DNA from: Legionellales bacterium | GTDB lineage: Bacteria; Pseudomonadota; Gammaproteobacteria; Legionellales; Legionellaceae | Direction: 5' to 3' | NCBI GenBank assembly: GCA_003489505.1 | Contig: DNMA01000204.1 | Span: 1-21,426, forward strand | DNA: 21,426 nt | In this document: positions 6,574 through 15,356 of the stretch, piece by piece | How the letters are laid out: the number at the start of each line of letters is the position of its first letter | Position numbering within the stretch: the first letter of the stretch is position 1 | Made by a program: the position numbers and the translations under genes | Notes under the pieces: generated by a model | What the model saw: only the letters and a program-made list of their open reading frames with translations | Databases searched by the model: none | What the model was told of the DNA's origin: nothing

Positions 6574-8052
6574 ATGACACTACAAAATGATGAGGGTCTT
6601 ATCAATTTAAAAATGTGGCATACTTTAGAAAAAAAGTATGCCCAGTATCCTGCTCAGCCTCCTAAAAAATCCAAAACCTCTTTTGCTTATTATATTCTTG
6701 AATTTATTCAGCAGCTTTATGAACCGTCTCAGTTGATGCGAATAGCAATTTGCTGTGGTGATGAACAACGTTTTCCTGAAATCTTTGGATTAATTCAAGA
6801 TGCGAGTGATTTAGAGTGGCAGCTCGATGTTTACCTCATTCCTTCTTTAGAAAAAAAATGGCATGCCTTTATTAAAAAACTCGAATGTGTCGTGCCTACC
6901 TTTTTTTCTAAACATATCGATGAAAATCAAATCTATACTTTAGTCCTAGACTGTATCGCCCCCATTGCTTTAGAGGCATTGAGTGCTGAACATATAGAAA
7001 TGATTCGTTCTTGCCAAGTTCAATCAGGACAAAAAATTTCTTTAGATATCCCTTCAGGTTTAAATCCTGACACGGGCGCGATGCGCAGTGAGATGGTTTT
7101 TAAAGCAGATATGACTTTGTGTCGGTATGCCTATTTTCAGGGACTTTTTACAGGTTTTGCCCGAGAGTATTCAGGAATATGTGCTATTTTAATGCCTGAA
7201 TGGCCGATGATTTTGGATTTTAGTACTTATTTGTTAACAGAAGAAAAAATGCTATCATTGTGGCCCAAAAGAGTAGCCCATGCTTGTAAAGCAAACTTTG
7301 GTCGTGTCAAAATTTTGGCAGGCCAAGAGTCAATGTTTGGCGCAAGTGTTTTGGCCGCTTATGCCGCTTTGATTATGGGAGCAGGCTGGGTCGAGGTTTA
7401 TTACCCAAGAGGCATTGCACCACCATATGGTGAATTACCAGAAATCATCTGGCATCCCATTGATAGAACAGATGAGTTGCCTCAATTGATTGAAGCAAAA
7501 GATATCATAGTGGTAGGCCCTGGCTTAGGTTTTGGTGCTTGGGGACAATCGATATGGGAATGGATAAGCACTTTACCCAATCGAATGGTTGTGGATGCTA
7601 GCGCACTGGATTATCTTGCAAAAGATAATCAAGCCAAAGATAATTGGATTATTACGCCCCATCCAGGAGAGGCGGCAAAACTTTTAGGCTGGACCACGGA
7701 AAAAGTACAATCTGACCGCTATGAAGCAATTCATGTTTTGGCTCAAAAGTATCCTGCCACGATTGTATTAAAAGGTTCTGGCACTTTGATTATTCAAGGG
7801 GAGTCATCTATACAGGTTTGCCCGCTAGGAAATCCTGGCATGGCAGCGCCAGGGATGGGCGATTGCTTAACGGGCTTGATTGCAGGTTGTTTGGCGCAAA
7901 TATCAAACCCTTTAGATGCGGCAAGTCTTGCGGTATGGTTACATGCTAGTGCCGGTGATAGAGTGATGGAAAAGTATCCTGCCATGATGGTGCGCCCAAA
8001 AATATTAATTGAAGAACTTCAAAATCATATGCAGGATGTTTTATGCAAGTGA
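6574..8052 (+). CDS. nnr: Bifunctional-type NAD(P)H-hydrate epimerase / ADP-dependent dehydratase with degenerate epimerase domain
   Basis: Nnr repairs hydrated NAD(P)H: an N-terminal YjeF domain interconverts the epimers and the C-terminal ribokinase-like domain dehydrates the S form using ADP. In this 492-residue protein the C-terminal half (about 235-490) is intact. It has NFGRVKILAG, VVGPGLG (313-319), VVDASALDYL, TPHPGE (361-366), VLKGSG and NPGMAAPGMGD with catalytic D430. The N-terminal half keeps DIPSGLNPDTG (158-168). It has lost the G-x-G-N-N-G-G-D-G nucleotide loop, replaced by IAICCGDEQRFPEI, and the D-A-L-(F/L)-G-T-G motif, replaced by LDCIAPIAL. The epimerase activity is therefore doubtful. 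The 3' end overlaps tsaE by 10 bp and the context matches the common nnr-tsaE-amiB-mutL-miaA order. Confidence 0.93.
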   Translation: MTLQNDEGLINLKMWHTLEKKYAQYPAQPPKKSKTSFAYYILEFIQQLYEPSQLMRIAICCGDEQRFPEIFGLIQDASDLEWQLDVYLIPSLEKKWHAFIKKLECVVPTFFSKHIDENQIYTLVLDCIAPIALEALSAEHIEMIRSCQVQSGQKISLDIPSGLNPDTGAMRSEMVFKADMTLCRYAYFQGLFTGFAREYSGICAILMPEWPMILDFSTYLLTEEKMLSLWPKRVAHACKANFGRVKILAGQESMFGASVLAAYAALIMGAGWVEVYYPRGIAPPYGELPEIIWHPIDRTDELPQLIEAKDIIVVGPGLGFGAWGQSIWEWISTLPNRMVVDASALDYLAKDNQAKDNWIITPHPGEAAKLLGWTTEKVQSDRYEAIHVLAQKYPATIVLKGSGTLIIQGESSIQVCPLGNPGMAAPGMGDCLTGLIAGCLAQISNPLDAASLAVWLHASAGDRVMEKYPAMMVRPKILIEELQNHMQDVLCK

Positions 8053-8528
8053 AATGTAATTTAGAAACAGTTGAACAAACTGAAATACTCGGAAAAGAGT
8101 TGGCTGTTGTTTTAGAACCTCCGCTTTTAATAGGTTTTAGTGGTGAAATTGGACGAGGAAAAACTTGTTTGATTCGTGCCATGTTAAAAACTTTAGGGGT
8201 TCAATCAGCGATTAAAAGCCCAACATTTAATTTGGTTGAGACTTATCAAACTGACAAAGGGGCTATCCATCATTTTGATTTGTATCGTTTGACCTCAGTT
8301 TTTGATTTAGAAGATTTAGGATTTAGAGATTATCTCAATACCGGCTGTATTTGTTGCATTGAATGGCCTGAAAATGCTCCCATGATATTACCTTTATTAG
8401 ATTTGGTCGTGCAATTGGATTTACAAACGGATAAAGATGGTCGAATAGTGACTTTGCAATCTCAAACACACCGTGGAGAACAGGTCATTTTAAATTTGTT
8501 AGGAAAAACATGTTTAAATTTAGTTTAG
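8043..8528 (+). CDS. tsaE: tRNA threonylcarbamoyladenosine biosynthesis ATPase TsaE
   Basis: TsaE is the ATPase that works with TsaB and TsaD to install t6A at position 37 of ANN-decoding tRNAs. The 161-residue protein has a Walker A P-loop GEIGRGKT (34-41), the SPTFNLVETY segment (59-68), HFDLYRL (77-83) and the family signature IEWPE (106-110). All are expected for TsaE. The usual P-loop G-D-L-G-A-G-K-T is slightly altered (E, I and R substitutions), but K40 and T41 are kept. It overlaps nnr by 10 bp and amiB by 19 bp, so translation is probably coupled. The stop is TAG. Confidence 0.95.
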   Translation: MQVKCNLETVEQTEILGKELAVVLEPPLLIGFSGEIGRGKTCLIRAMLKTLGVQSAIKSPTFNLVETYQTDKGAIHHFDLYRLTSVFDLEDLGFRDYLNTGCICCIEWPENAPMILPLLDLVVQLDLQTDKDGRIVTLQSQTHRGEQVILNLLGKTCLNLV

Positions 8529-9643
8529 GTTTGATAGCTTATTGTTGGGTGGCATCAGGATTTGCCACAACGCTTTATCATTTTAGTATTCAATCTTCAA
8601 ATATTGAACTAAAAACTGATGGAATGATTTCACCGAAAGTATTTAAGCTGACTCAGCCCAATCGAATCGTGATGGATTTACCCCGTACACGCTTGGGTAA
8701 AAATCTTGCTCATTTTATGCGTATTGGGCCATATCAAGTCCGTTTTGGTGAGCATGGGGCGGAGTATTTGCGCATTGTGATTGAGTCTCCTCAATTACAA
8801 GGATATCAAGTAGCACCCATTCGACATGATGGTGCATCCTATGCTTTGAGTATTCATTTACAAAATCAAGTTGCAGCGCCTGCAGCAGCAGTTTCTTATC
8901 CCGTTGCATCTTATACCCCGATTCCTGAAAAAAGACGAAGCAAGATTATTGTGGTGATTGACCCGGGGCATGGTGGTAAAGACCCAGGCGCCTTTGGTTA
9001 TCATCGTACGAAAGAAAAAGATGTGGTATTGGCTATTTCTAGGCGTTTAAAACGAAAAATTGATAGTTACCCCGGAATGCAAGCGGTCCTGACGCGTGAT
9101 GGTGATTATTTTATTGATTTAAGACGTCGATTAGAGATTAGTAGACGTTATCATCCAGATATTTTTGTTGCGATTCATGCGGACGCTTTTACCAATCCGC
9201 AGTCACACGGTGCTTCAGTATTTGCATTATCACAACGGGGAGCAACTAGTGAAGCTGCACGTTGGCTTGCTGCTAAAGAAAACTACTCGGAATTGGCAGG
9301 TGTAAATTTAAAAGATTTGGATGATCAAAATGGTATGGTCAGAAGTGTGCTGATTGACCTTTCTCAAACAGCAACAATTCAGTCCAGTATCACCATGGGG
9401 CAAAATGTATTGCGCTATTTAGGGGGTATTACCACATTACATAATCATCGTGTCGAACAAGCCGGCTTTTTAGTATTAAAATCACCTGATACACCTTCAA
9501 TTTTAGTAGAAACAGGATTTATTTCTAATCCTTATGAAGAAAGACGTTTAGCCTCCTCAGCCTATCAAGAACAATTGAGCCAAGCCATTTTTAATGGCAT
9601 TCGACAATATTTCCAAGATTATCCGCCCAGGGGTCGTCATTAA
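8510..9643 (+). CDS. amiB: N-acetylmuramoyl-L-alanine amidase (AMIN + Amidase_3)
   Basis: This periplasmic amidase cleaves the bond between MurNAc and the stem peptide during daughter-cell separation. Its 377 residues comprise a signal peptide (1 to about 19, ending GFA), an AMIN septum-targeting domain (about 22-118), a short Ala/Pro linker and a zinc Amidase_3 domain (about 145-370). The zinc ligands are H154 (DPGHGG), E169 (KEKDV) and H223 (AIHADA), and the catalytic Glu is E334 (LVETGFISN). The long insert between AIHADA and LVETG, which includes GATSEAARWLA, is the autoinhibitory helix seen in the EnvC/NlpD-activated AmiB type. No LysM domain follows, unlike E. coli AmiB. The stop overlaps the mutL ATG by one base. 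Confidence 0.95.
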   Translation: MFKFSLGLIAYCWVASGFATTLYHFSIQSSNIELKTDGMISPKVFKLTQPNRIVMDLPRTRLGKNLAHFMRIGPYQVRFGEHGAEYLRIVIESPQLQGYQVAPIRHDGASYALSIHLQNQVAAPAAAVSYPVASYTPIPEKRRSKIIVVIDPGHGGKDPGAFGYHRTKEKDVVLAISRRLKRKIDSYPGMQAVLTRDGDYFIDLRRRLEISRRYHPDIFVAIHADAFTNPQSHGASVFALSQRGATSEAARWLAAKENYSELAGVNLKDLDDQNGMVRSVLIDLSQTATIQSSITMGQNVLRYLGGITTLHNHRVEQAGFLVLKSPDTPSILVETGFISNPYEERRLASSAYQEQLSQAIFNGIRQYFQDYPPRGRH

Positions 9644-11208
9644 TGGCAAAAATTCATCGATTGTCTAAAGATTTAGCGAGCCAAATTGCTGCAGGAGAGG
9701 TGATTGAACGCCCTGTTTCTGTTGTCAAAGAACTCTTGGAAAATGCCATCGATGCCGATGCTACTCAAATTATTATTAGCATTATGGAAGCTGGATTTTG
9801 TTCAATTAAAATCGAAGACAATGGCATTGGTATCGATGAAAGCGATCTGGTTTTAGCATTAGAGCCACATTGCACCAGTAAAATTCAGGCCATTGAAGAT
9901 TTATATGAAATACAAAGCAAAGGTTTTCGTGGTGAGGCATTAGCGAGTATGGCATCTGTTGCTAAAATTGATTTGTGCTCTCGCCCAAGCCACCAAGCTC
10001 AAGCAATGCGAATTATCGCTGAGTCTGGTCAGCATCAAATGGTTCCGGCGGTTCGTGATCAAGGTACCACCATTGAGGTCAAAGATTTGTTTTTTAATGT
10101 GCCGGTTCGAAAAAAGTTTCTCAAAGCCCATGCTTTTGAATGGGCTGCGATTGAATCCTTAGTCAAACGTTTTGTAATGTCTGCACCGCATGTGCATTTT
10201 ATTTTAAAACATAATCATGAAGTCATTTTGGATTTACCCATCGCCCATGGTGTGCAAGAGCAGTTTGCAAGAATCAAAAAAATTTGGGGAAAATCTTTTG
10301 ATAATGCGGAATGTGTAGGTGTTGATAGGTCTGGTTTAAAATTATTTGGCTGGGTGGGGGATTTACAAAGCCATCGAAGTCAAAATGATAGGCTCTGGGT
10401 CTTTCTTAATGAACGTATTGTGCAAGATAAATTGATTTTACATGCTTTAAAGCAAGTCTATTTACCTTTATTACCACCAGGGCGTCATCCCCAATGTGTT
10501 TTATATTTAGAAACACCACCCGGAATGGTCGATATTAATGTGCACCCCGCAAAACAAGAAGTGCGTTTTGAGCAGCCTAGATTAATTTATGATTTTATTA
10601 TGAGCACTTTGAAGGAGTACTGGCAACAAAGTCCCTTAGGTGTGCCGGTGGCCTCTAATGAAGCAGCACTTAACAATCATCGCTTTTCAGAAGCTTTACC
10701 CGTTGCTCATCAGTCTGCTTGGATAATATGTAATGCAGAGCACATTATTGTCTCTCAAGTTCCTCATCAGTATTTAATTCAAGTAGATAAGTGGTGGGAA
10801 GATTATTTAAAAAAACATATTCAATATGAAAAAAAACCATTAGAGTACAGGACCTTAATTATGCCCTATATTCAAAAATTAGATAAATTGAATGAAGCAT
10901 TACTTTTATCCATTTGTGATAAAGTTCAAGATTATGGTTTAGATATGCAAATATGGGGGCAGGATAGTATTTGTATTCGAGCTATTCCTGTTTGTTTGCC
11001 GCAATTTAATCTCAAAATGTGGACGAATATTTTAAATCGAACAACTAAATTAGAAGATATTCAGATAGATACCTTAATCAAATGTTGTCAGTTGTCAGCT
11101 TATGATATTTCCATGAAAGAATTTCAGTTGATACTAGAAGATTTAAATCCACATAGTCCTTTTGCACGTCCGCTTGATGTAGAAAACTGTCGGAAAATTT
11201 TTAAATGA
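9643..11208 (+). CDS. mutL: DNA mismatch repair protein MutL (short form)
   Basis: MutL is the GHKL ATPase that couples mismatch recognition by MutS to strand excision. The N-terminal ATPase is complete: KELLEN with E30 and N34, DNGIGI (59-64), SKGFRGEAL (92-100), GTTIEVKDLFFNVPVRKKFL and DINVHPAKQEVRF. The C-terminal dimerisation domain (about 355-521) is of the E. coli type, recognisable by the LIMPYIQKL and IRAIPVCLPQF segments, and lacks a zinc endonuclease motif. At 521 residues it is shorter than the usual 580-620. The loss is in the linker, where only about 20 residues join the two domains instead of roughly 100. The 3' end overlaps miaA by 4 bp. Confidence 0.95.
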   Translation: MAKIHRLSKDLASQIAAGEVIERPVSVVKELLENAIDADATQIIISIMEAGFCSIKIEDNGIGIDESDLVLALEPHCTSKIQAIEDLYEIQSKGFRGEALASMASVAKIDLCSRPSHQAQAMRIIAESGQHQMVPAVRDQGTTIEVKDLFFNVPVRKKFLKAHAFEWAAIESLVKRFVMSAPHVHFILKHNHEVILDLPIAHGVQEQFARIKKIWGKSFDNAECVGVDRSGLKLFGWVGDLQSHRSQNDRLWVFLNERIVQDKLILHALKQVYLPLLPPGRHPQCVLYLETPPGMVDINVHPAKQEVRFEQPRLIYDFIMSTLKEYWQQSPLGVPVASNEAALNNHRFSEALPVAHQSAWIICNAEHIIVSQVPHQYLIQVDKWWEDYLKKHIQYEKKPLEYRTLIMPYIQKLDKLNEALLLSICDKVQDYGLDMQIWGQDSICIRAIPVCLPQFNLKMWTNILNRTTKLEDIQIDTLIKCCQLSAYDISMKEFQLILEDLNPHSPFARPLDVENCRKIFK

Positions 11209-12134
11209 TGAAAAATGTATTTTGTTTAATGGGGCCTACGGCAATTGGTAAAACCGATTTGGCTTGTTTATTAAGTGATGAATTTCCTTTTGAGTTAGTT
11301 AATGTTGATTCCAGTCTTGTTTATCAGGAGTTAAATATTGGTGCCGCCAAACCTAGTTCCTCGGTTCTTGCAAAGTATCCTCATCATTTAGTGAATCGTT
11401 GTCATATCAATGAAATTTATTCTGTTGCCAATTTTTGTCAGGATGCCCAAAGTATTTGTGAAGATATTTTGTCTCGTGGTCGTTATCCGTTATTAGTCGG
11501 TGGTACGATGATGTATTTTAATGCTTTTCAACAAGGTCTTGCCAAACTCCCTTCAGCCTCACCAGAAATTCGTGAGCAATTATTAGCAAAAGCTGCGATT
11601 GTCGGTTTTCAAACTTTGCATGAAGAACTGGCTCAATTTGATATAGAAACCGCAAATCGGATTCATGCCAATGATCAGCAAAGAATTTTAAGGGCGCATG
11701 AAATTTATTTACAAACCGACAAAACTTGGTCAAGTTGGCTTAAAGAGCATGAAAAACAAAATCATTTCATTTTTCATAATTTGGCATTATTTCCAGAACC
11801 TAGGTCCTGGTTACATCAAAGAATTACCCAAAGATTCGAACAAATGCTTCAAGAGGGGTTTTTAAAAGAAGTTGAAAACATTCTTCAAATGCCTGATATT
11901 CATTTAGACCATCCCGCCTTAAAGAGTGTGGGTTATCGTCAAGCCATTATGTTTTTAAAAGGTGAATTGACTTTAGAAGAATGGCCTGAAAAAGCGATTG
12001 CGGCGACACGACAACTGGCTAAAAGGCAAATGACTTGGTTACGTAGCTTTTTAGATAAACATGAATTTTTTCAGCCAAATGCACTCATCTTGCAAGAAAT
12101 CATAGATTGTATAAAAAAAATATTAGATAATTAA
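11205..12134 (+). CDS. miaA: tRNA dimethylallyltransferase
   Basis: MiaA transfers a dimethylallyl group to N6 of A37 in tRNAs that read codons starting with U. The 309-residue protein shows the P-loop GPTAIGKT (10-17), the substrate-binding segment VNVDSSLVYQELNIGAAKP, LVGGTMMYFNAFQQGL and the tRNA-binding VGYRQAI and RQLAKRQMTWLR segments. The length is normal. The ATG at 11205 overlaps the mutL stop, and a second ATG at 11208 is equally possible. hfq, which often follows miaA in gammaproteobacteria, is not here. Confidence 0.96.
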   Translation: MMKNVFCLMGPTAIGKTDLACLLSDEFPFELVNVDSSLVYQELNIGAAKPSSSVLAKYPHHLVNRCHINEIYSVANFCQDAQSICEDILSRGRYPLLVGGTMMYFNAFQQGLAKLPSASPEIREQLLAKAAIVGFQTLHEELAQFDIETANRIHANDQQRILRAHEIYLQTDKTWSSWLKEHEKQNHFIFHNLALFPEPRSWLHQRITQRFEQMLQEGFLKEVENILQMPDIHLDHPALKSVGYRQAIMFLKGELTLEEWPEKAIAATRQLAKRQMTWLRSFLDKHEFFQPNALILQEIIDCIKKILDN

Positions 12135-12163
12135 GCTTTCATTTTTCATTTCATGAGGTTTCT

Positions 12164-12352
12164 ATGAACAAAGTAGTTGCTTGTCAAAATCAAAAAATTG
12201 AAGTAACTCAAACTGATTTACCTTTATGTTGTCCAACACCTGCGATGCAGTTGTGGAATGGACATCCTCGAGTTTTTTTACCCATTGAAGAAAGTGGTCA
12301 TGAAGTCTGTCCATATTGTGGTACTGAATTTGTTTTGATTGAGTCTAAATAA
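12164..12352 (+). CDS. Small CHCC zinc-finger protein (NDUFS6-like fold)
   Basis: This 62-residue protein has zinc ligands C23 (or C22), H34, C49 and C52, with spacing C-x10-H-x14-C-x2-C. It fits the zf-CHCC family, whose mitochondrial member NDUFS6 is a complex I subunit and whose bacterial members have no firm function. Segments LCCP, NGHPRVFLPI and CPYCGTEF are typical. A GAGG ribosome binding site precedes the ATG. The stop TAA shares its last A with the ATG of the next gene, so the two are probably co-translated. Confidence 0.85.
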   Translation: MNKVVACQNQKIEVTQTDLPLCCPTPAMQLWNGHPRVFLPIEESGHEVCPYCGTEFVLIESK

Positions 12353-13377
12353 TGAAATCTATTGCGGTATTTCGTTTATCTGCTTTAGGTGATGTATTAA
12401 TGTTTTTGCCAACTGTTAGGGCATTACAACGTGCTTATCCAAAAGCACGTATGACTTGGATTATTTCATCACCTGCTTATGACTTAGTCAAACATATCGC
12501 AGATATTGAATTTATTGTCATTAAAAAACCAGAATCTCTTCGTGATTATTGGTCTTTAAGACAAAAATTTAAAAAACATAATTTTGATGTTTTATTGGCA
12601 GCGCAAGCAAGTTTTCGGGCACATACCATCATCCCTCTGATAAAAGCAAAAAGAAAAATTGGATATGATTCCATTCGCGGCAAAGAAGGACATCGTTTTG
12701 TGGTGCAAGAGCATATTCCTTTTAAAACCGTGCATACCTTAGAGGGTTTTATGCAATTTGCTGAAAAGGTAGGCGTGTCTGATTTATCCGTTCAGTGGAA
12801 TTTACCCTTAGACCCTGATGCCAAAAAATGGGTAGAAACACATCAAATGCAATGGGGTATTCAAGGTCCGATGGTGGTCGTTAATCCTGCAGCCAGCAAG
12901 TCTGAGCGCAGTTGGAATGCCAAACGTTATGCAGAAGTGATTCAATTTTTACAAAAAAGATATCATGCCAATGTGATTTTATGTGGAGGCCCTTCTGCAC
13001 ATGATAAAGATTTGGCAATAGAAATTCAAAAAGAAGTTCAAGTGATTGATATGGTGGGGCAAACCCGTTTACCACAATTACTCGCCTTAATAGCGGCTGC
13101 AGATTTAGTCATTTGTCCTGATACAGGGCCTTCACATATGGCTGCCGCTGTGGGAACACCAGTGATTGCGATTCATGGGGTCACCAAACCAGAAATATCG
13201 GGTCCTTATGGACAATTTAATCATGTTGTCAATGCTTATCCTCAAGCTCATGCCCTTTATGCTAAACCCATCAGAAAACATAAACCACAAGATTGGTTTA
13301 ATAAAGTTCACCACCCTGAGGTCATGAACTTAATTCAATCTGAAGATGTCATTGAAAAGATTCGAGTAATTTTGTAG
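12352..13377 (+). CDS. Glycosyltransferase family 9, ADP-heptose:LPS heptosyltransferase-like
   Basis: Family 9 enzymes such as WaaC and WaaF add L-glycero-D-manno-heptose to the inner core of LPS at the cytosolic membrane face. The 341-residue protein has the N-terminal signature FRLSALGDVLMFLPTVRAL with D14, the mid-region VVVNPAASKSERSWNAKRYA and the C-terminal donor-binding motif PDTGPSHMAAAVGTPVIAIHG (from P256). The sequence does not let me choose between heptosyltransferase I, II or a later enzyme, so I give no symbol. It begins on the last base of the zinc-finger gene stop and ends in TAG, 9 bp from the convergent icmX. Confidence 0.88.
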   Translation: MKSIAVFRLSALGDVLMFLPTVRALQRAYPKARMTWIISSPAYDLVKHIADIEFIVIKKPESLRDYWSLRQKFKKHNFDVLLAAQASFRAHTIIPLIKAKRKIGYDSIRGKEGHRFVVQEHIPFKTVHTLEGFMQFAEKVGVSDLSVQWNLPLDPDAKKWVETHQMQWGIQGPMVVVNPAASKSERSWNAKRYAEVIQFLQKRYHANVILCGGPSAHDKDLAIEIQKEVQVIDMVGQTRLPQLLALIAAADLVICPDTGPSHMAAAVGTPVIAIHGVTKPEISGPYGQFNHVVNAYPQAHALYAKPIRKHKPQDWFNKVHHPEVMNLIQSEDVIEKIRVIL

Positions 13378-13386
13378 TTTTTAAAC

Positions 13387-14904
13387 TTAATCTGAATCAG
13401 AACCTGAATCATCAGCTTCAGGTACTGCCAATGAAGGTGCTGTTGCAGCTTGCAGGAGCATCACGCTATTGGTCAGTAAGAGTTTTTCTTGTTGTTTTCT
13501 CATCAAGTACATTTGATAGTTGATTTCAGCCAATAAAATAGCGGTTTCTTTTTGAACTCGAGCAGGAGATGCATCATTAATCATCTGTTGCCAAGTTGTA
13601 GGACTTTGAGAGCTACTCAAGTTGAGATTATTGGGGTCTACACTTGGATTATACAATCTATAGGTAGCCATTTTAAACTCATTCAGGGCTTGACTGGACG
13701 CTTGACTTTGATCATCGCTATTGTTTGGAAATTTCTTTCTAGCGCCAAGAATTTCATAGATATTTTGAATACCAACAGAAACACGTGCAGCATAAACTCG
13801 AATCCCTAAAATATATTTACTTAATTCTCTAAATGAATTTAATTGTTTAGAGATATCAGAGGCCTCATACATATTTTTTGCAATTTTTTCTAGTTCAGTT
13901 TTTTGGGCAGGTTCTGGGGGTAATATGCTACCTGTAACATATTTAACATAGTTTTCAGCAGCTTCTTGATTGTTACTACTGGGTAAACCGTATGGGAATT
14001 CAGCTGAGTAGGAGCTTGAATCAGAGCTTCCTGAACTAGATGAGCTGCCTGAATCTGATGAGCTTTCTTGATTATTATAAAGTAATGGACTGGTGAGCAT
14101 AGAACTATCCAACTGAGGGAGTAGTTTTTGAGCATAATTACTCGTTTTAGGAAAAAATATTTCTCCTTTTAATTGCTGGGCAACACTACTGAGCTGATTC
14201 AAATAAAGCTGGCTTTTACTATCTGCCTCACACTTGCCTGAACCTAATTTTGAGGTCAAATAACTATTGTTACTCGTATCGAGTCCTAAAGCCTTAGCAT
14301 AAAACTGTGATTGAGTATATTTATAATCACAACTGGAGTTCCAATCTAACTCACTACAGTTTTCTCGGGTAATGAAACAAAATGCATCAGGGGTAATGCT
14401 GAGCATATTTTGTAAAGTTTGTGCGACAGGATAGGGTGTATAAGGTTGGCTATCTAAACTTTTGGTTGAGGAGCTTTGTTGACTTGAATTTCCGCTATCG
14501 CTACTATTAGCATCATTAAAGACTTGGTTTGCTAAAGAATTGATATTGCCATAAATGGGATTAGCTACAAAAGTTGCATATACAGGACTGACTGCTAGCG
14601 TAGCATATAAATTTTGTACGAGTGTAAATTGAGTAGTAATCGTTAGTTGTAAATTATATAAACCATCATTCACATTGTTTTGACTGGGAGCAGAACGGAT
14701 TTTATATCCTAAATAAGCACCCAAATTGGTTAAATCAGTTTCGATTTGCGTCAGTATGCTTTCTTGGCTGTTTAAGGTCTTGTTGATATCATCAATTTCT
14801 GAAAAAGCCGGAGTACTATTGGGTTGATATGAAGCGGCTGTAGCCTGAAAAGTCAGGCCTAATAAGCTAATGATATAGGGTAGTTTTTTTGTTATTTTAC
14901 TCAT
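13387..14904 (-). CDS. icmX: Dot/Icm type IVB secretion protein IcmX
   Basis: IcmX is a periplasmic component of the Dot/Icm system needed for intracellular growth in Legionella; its exact role in the channel is unclear. The 505-residue protein has a signal peptide (about 1-24, ending ATAA) and a mostly helical exported body. An early PAFSEIDDINKTL region is followed by cysteines at 176, 183, 192 and 225, which could form disulfides. Two Ser/Asp-rich low-complexity tracts stand out, at about 133-149 and 281-299, and the last residues are DDSGSDSD. The assignment rests on length, signal peptide and position directly after icmW, plus general resemblance, because IcmX is poorly conserved. Its ATG overlaps the icmW stop by four bases (ATGA). 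Confidence 0.87.
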   Translation of the reverse strand: MSKITKKLPYIISLLGLTFQATAASYQPNSTPAFSEIDDINKTLNSQESILTQIETDLTNLGAYLGYKIRSAPSQNNVNDGLYNLQLTITTQFTLVQNLYATLAVSPVYATFVANPIYGNINSLANQVFNDANSSDSGNSSQQSSSTKSLDSQPYTPYPVAQTLQNMLSITPDAFCFITRENCSELDWNSSCDYKYTQSQFYAKALGLDTSNNSYLTSKLGSGKCEADSKSQLYLNQLSSVAQQLKGEIFFPKTSNYAQKLLPQLDSSMLTSPLLYNNQESSSDSGSSSSSGSSDSSSYSAEFPYGLPSSNNQEAAENYVKYVTGSILPPEPAQKTELEKIAKNMYEASDISKQLNSFRELSKYILGIRVYAARVSVGIQNIYEILGARKKFPNNSDDQSQASSQALNEFKMATYRLYNPSVDPNNLNLSSSQSPTTWQQMINDASPARVQKETAILLAEINYQMYLMRKQQEKLLLTNSVMLLQAATAPSLAVPEADDSGSDSD

Positions 14905-15356
14905 TCTTCCACCTCTAATGCTTTGAGTATTAGTCTTAAACGTTGTGGGGAAAAGATTTTTGATAATAAACGCAATCTTTCAAAAGCTAAATTTCTTTTA
15001 ATAAAAATGGTGGCGGTATTATTGCCTGACATCGAGGCAGATTCTGCATAGCCAATCACTTTTGAGGCACTGCCAGGATGAGCTTGATCAATGGCTTGAA
15101 GCAGTCTAAGTCCACGGCTTGTTTTGATATTGGCAATAATTTGTATAAAACTCTCTTCATGTTTTAATTGATTAATATCGATAAAGTGAACATCATCAAG
15201 TCGTTCACCTAAATTTTTAATTGCAATTTCTAGTTCTGGATCACCATCGAAGGTATTTGATTCAACACTTTCGAGGAAACAAATCACACGGTAAATAGAA
15301 GGATCAAAGAATTGTGACCAATATTCACTTGAAGCTTGATAGCTGAGATCCGGCAT
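14901..15356 (-). CDS. icmW: Dot/Icm secretion chaperone IcmW
   Basis: IcmW is a small acidic cytosolic chaperone that pairs with IcmS, binds effectors and docks on the DotL coupling protein. The 151-residue product has the same length as Legionella IcmW and keeps its hallmark segments: MPDLS at the N-terminus, FDPSIYRVICFLESVE, LERLDD-type acidic stretches, SRGLRLLQAIDQAHPGSAS, FIKRNLAFERLRLLSKIFS and the C-terminal LKALEVEE. Conservation is strong, so the call is secure. It is the first gene of the icmWX operon, transcribed away from icmV. Confidence 0.97.
   Translation of the reverse strand: MPDLSYQASSEYWSQFFDPSIYRVICFLESVESNTFDGDPELEIAIKNLGERLDDVHFIDINQLKHEESFIQIIANIKTSRGLRLLQAIDQAHPGSASKVIGYAESASMSGNNTATIFIKRNLAFERLRLLSKIFSPQRLRLILKALEVEE

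Noticed and set aside
13375..13390. Bidirectional terminator between the heptosyltransferase-like gene and icmX
   Set aside because: The convergent stops are only 9 bp apart and I find no hairpin in or near the gap.
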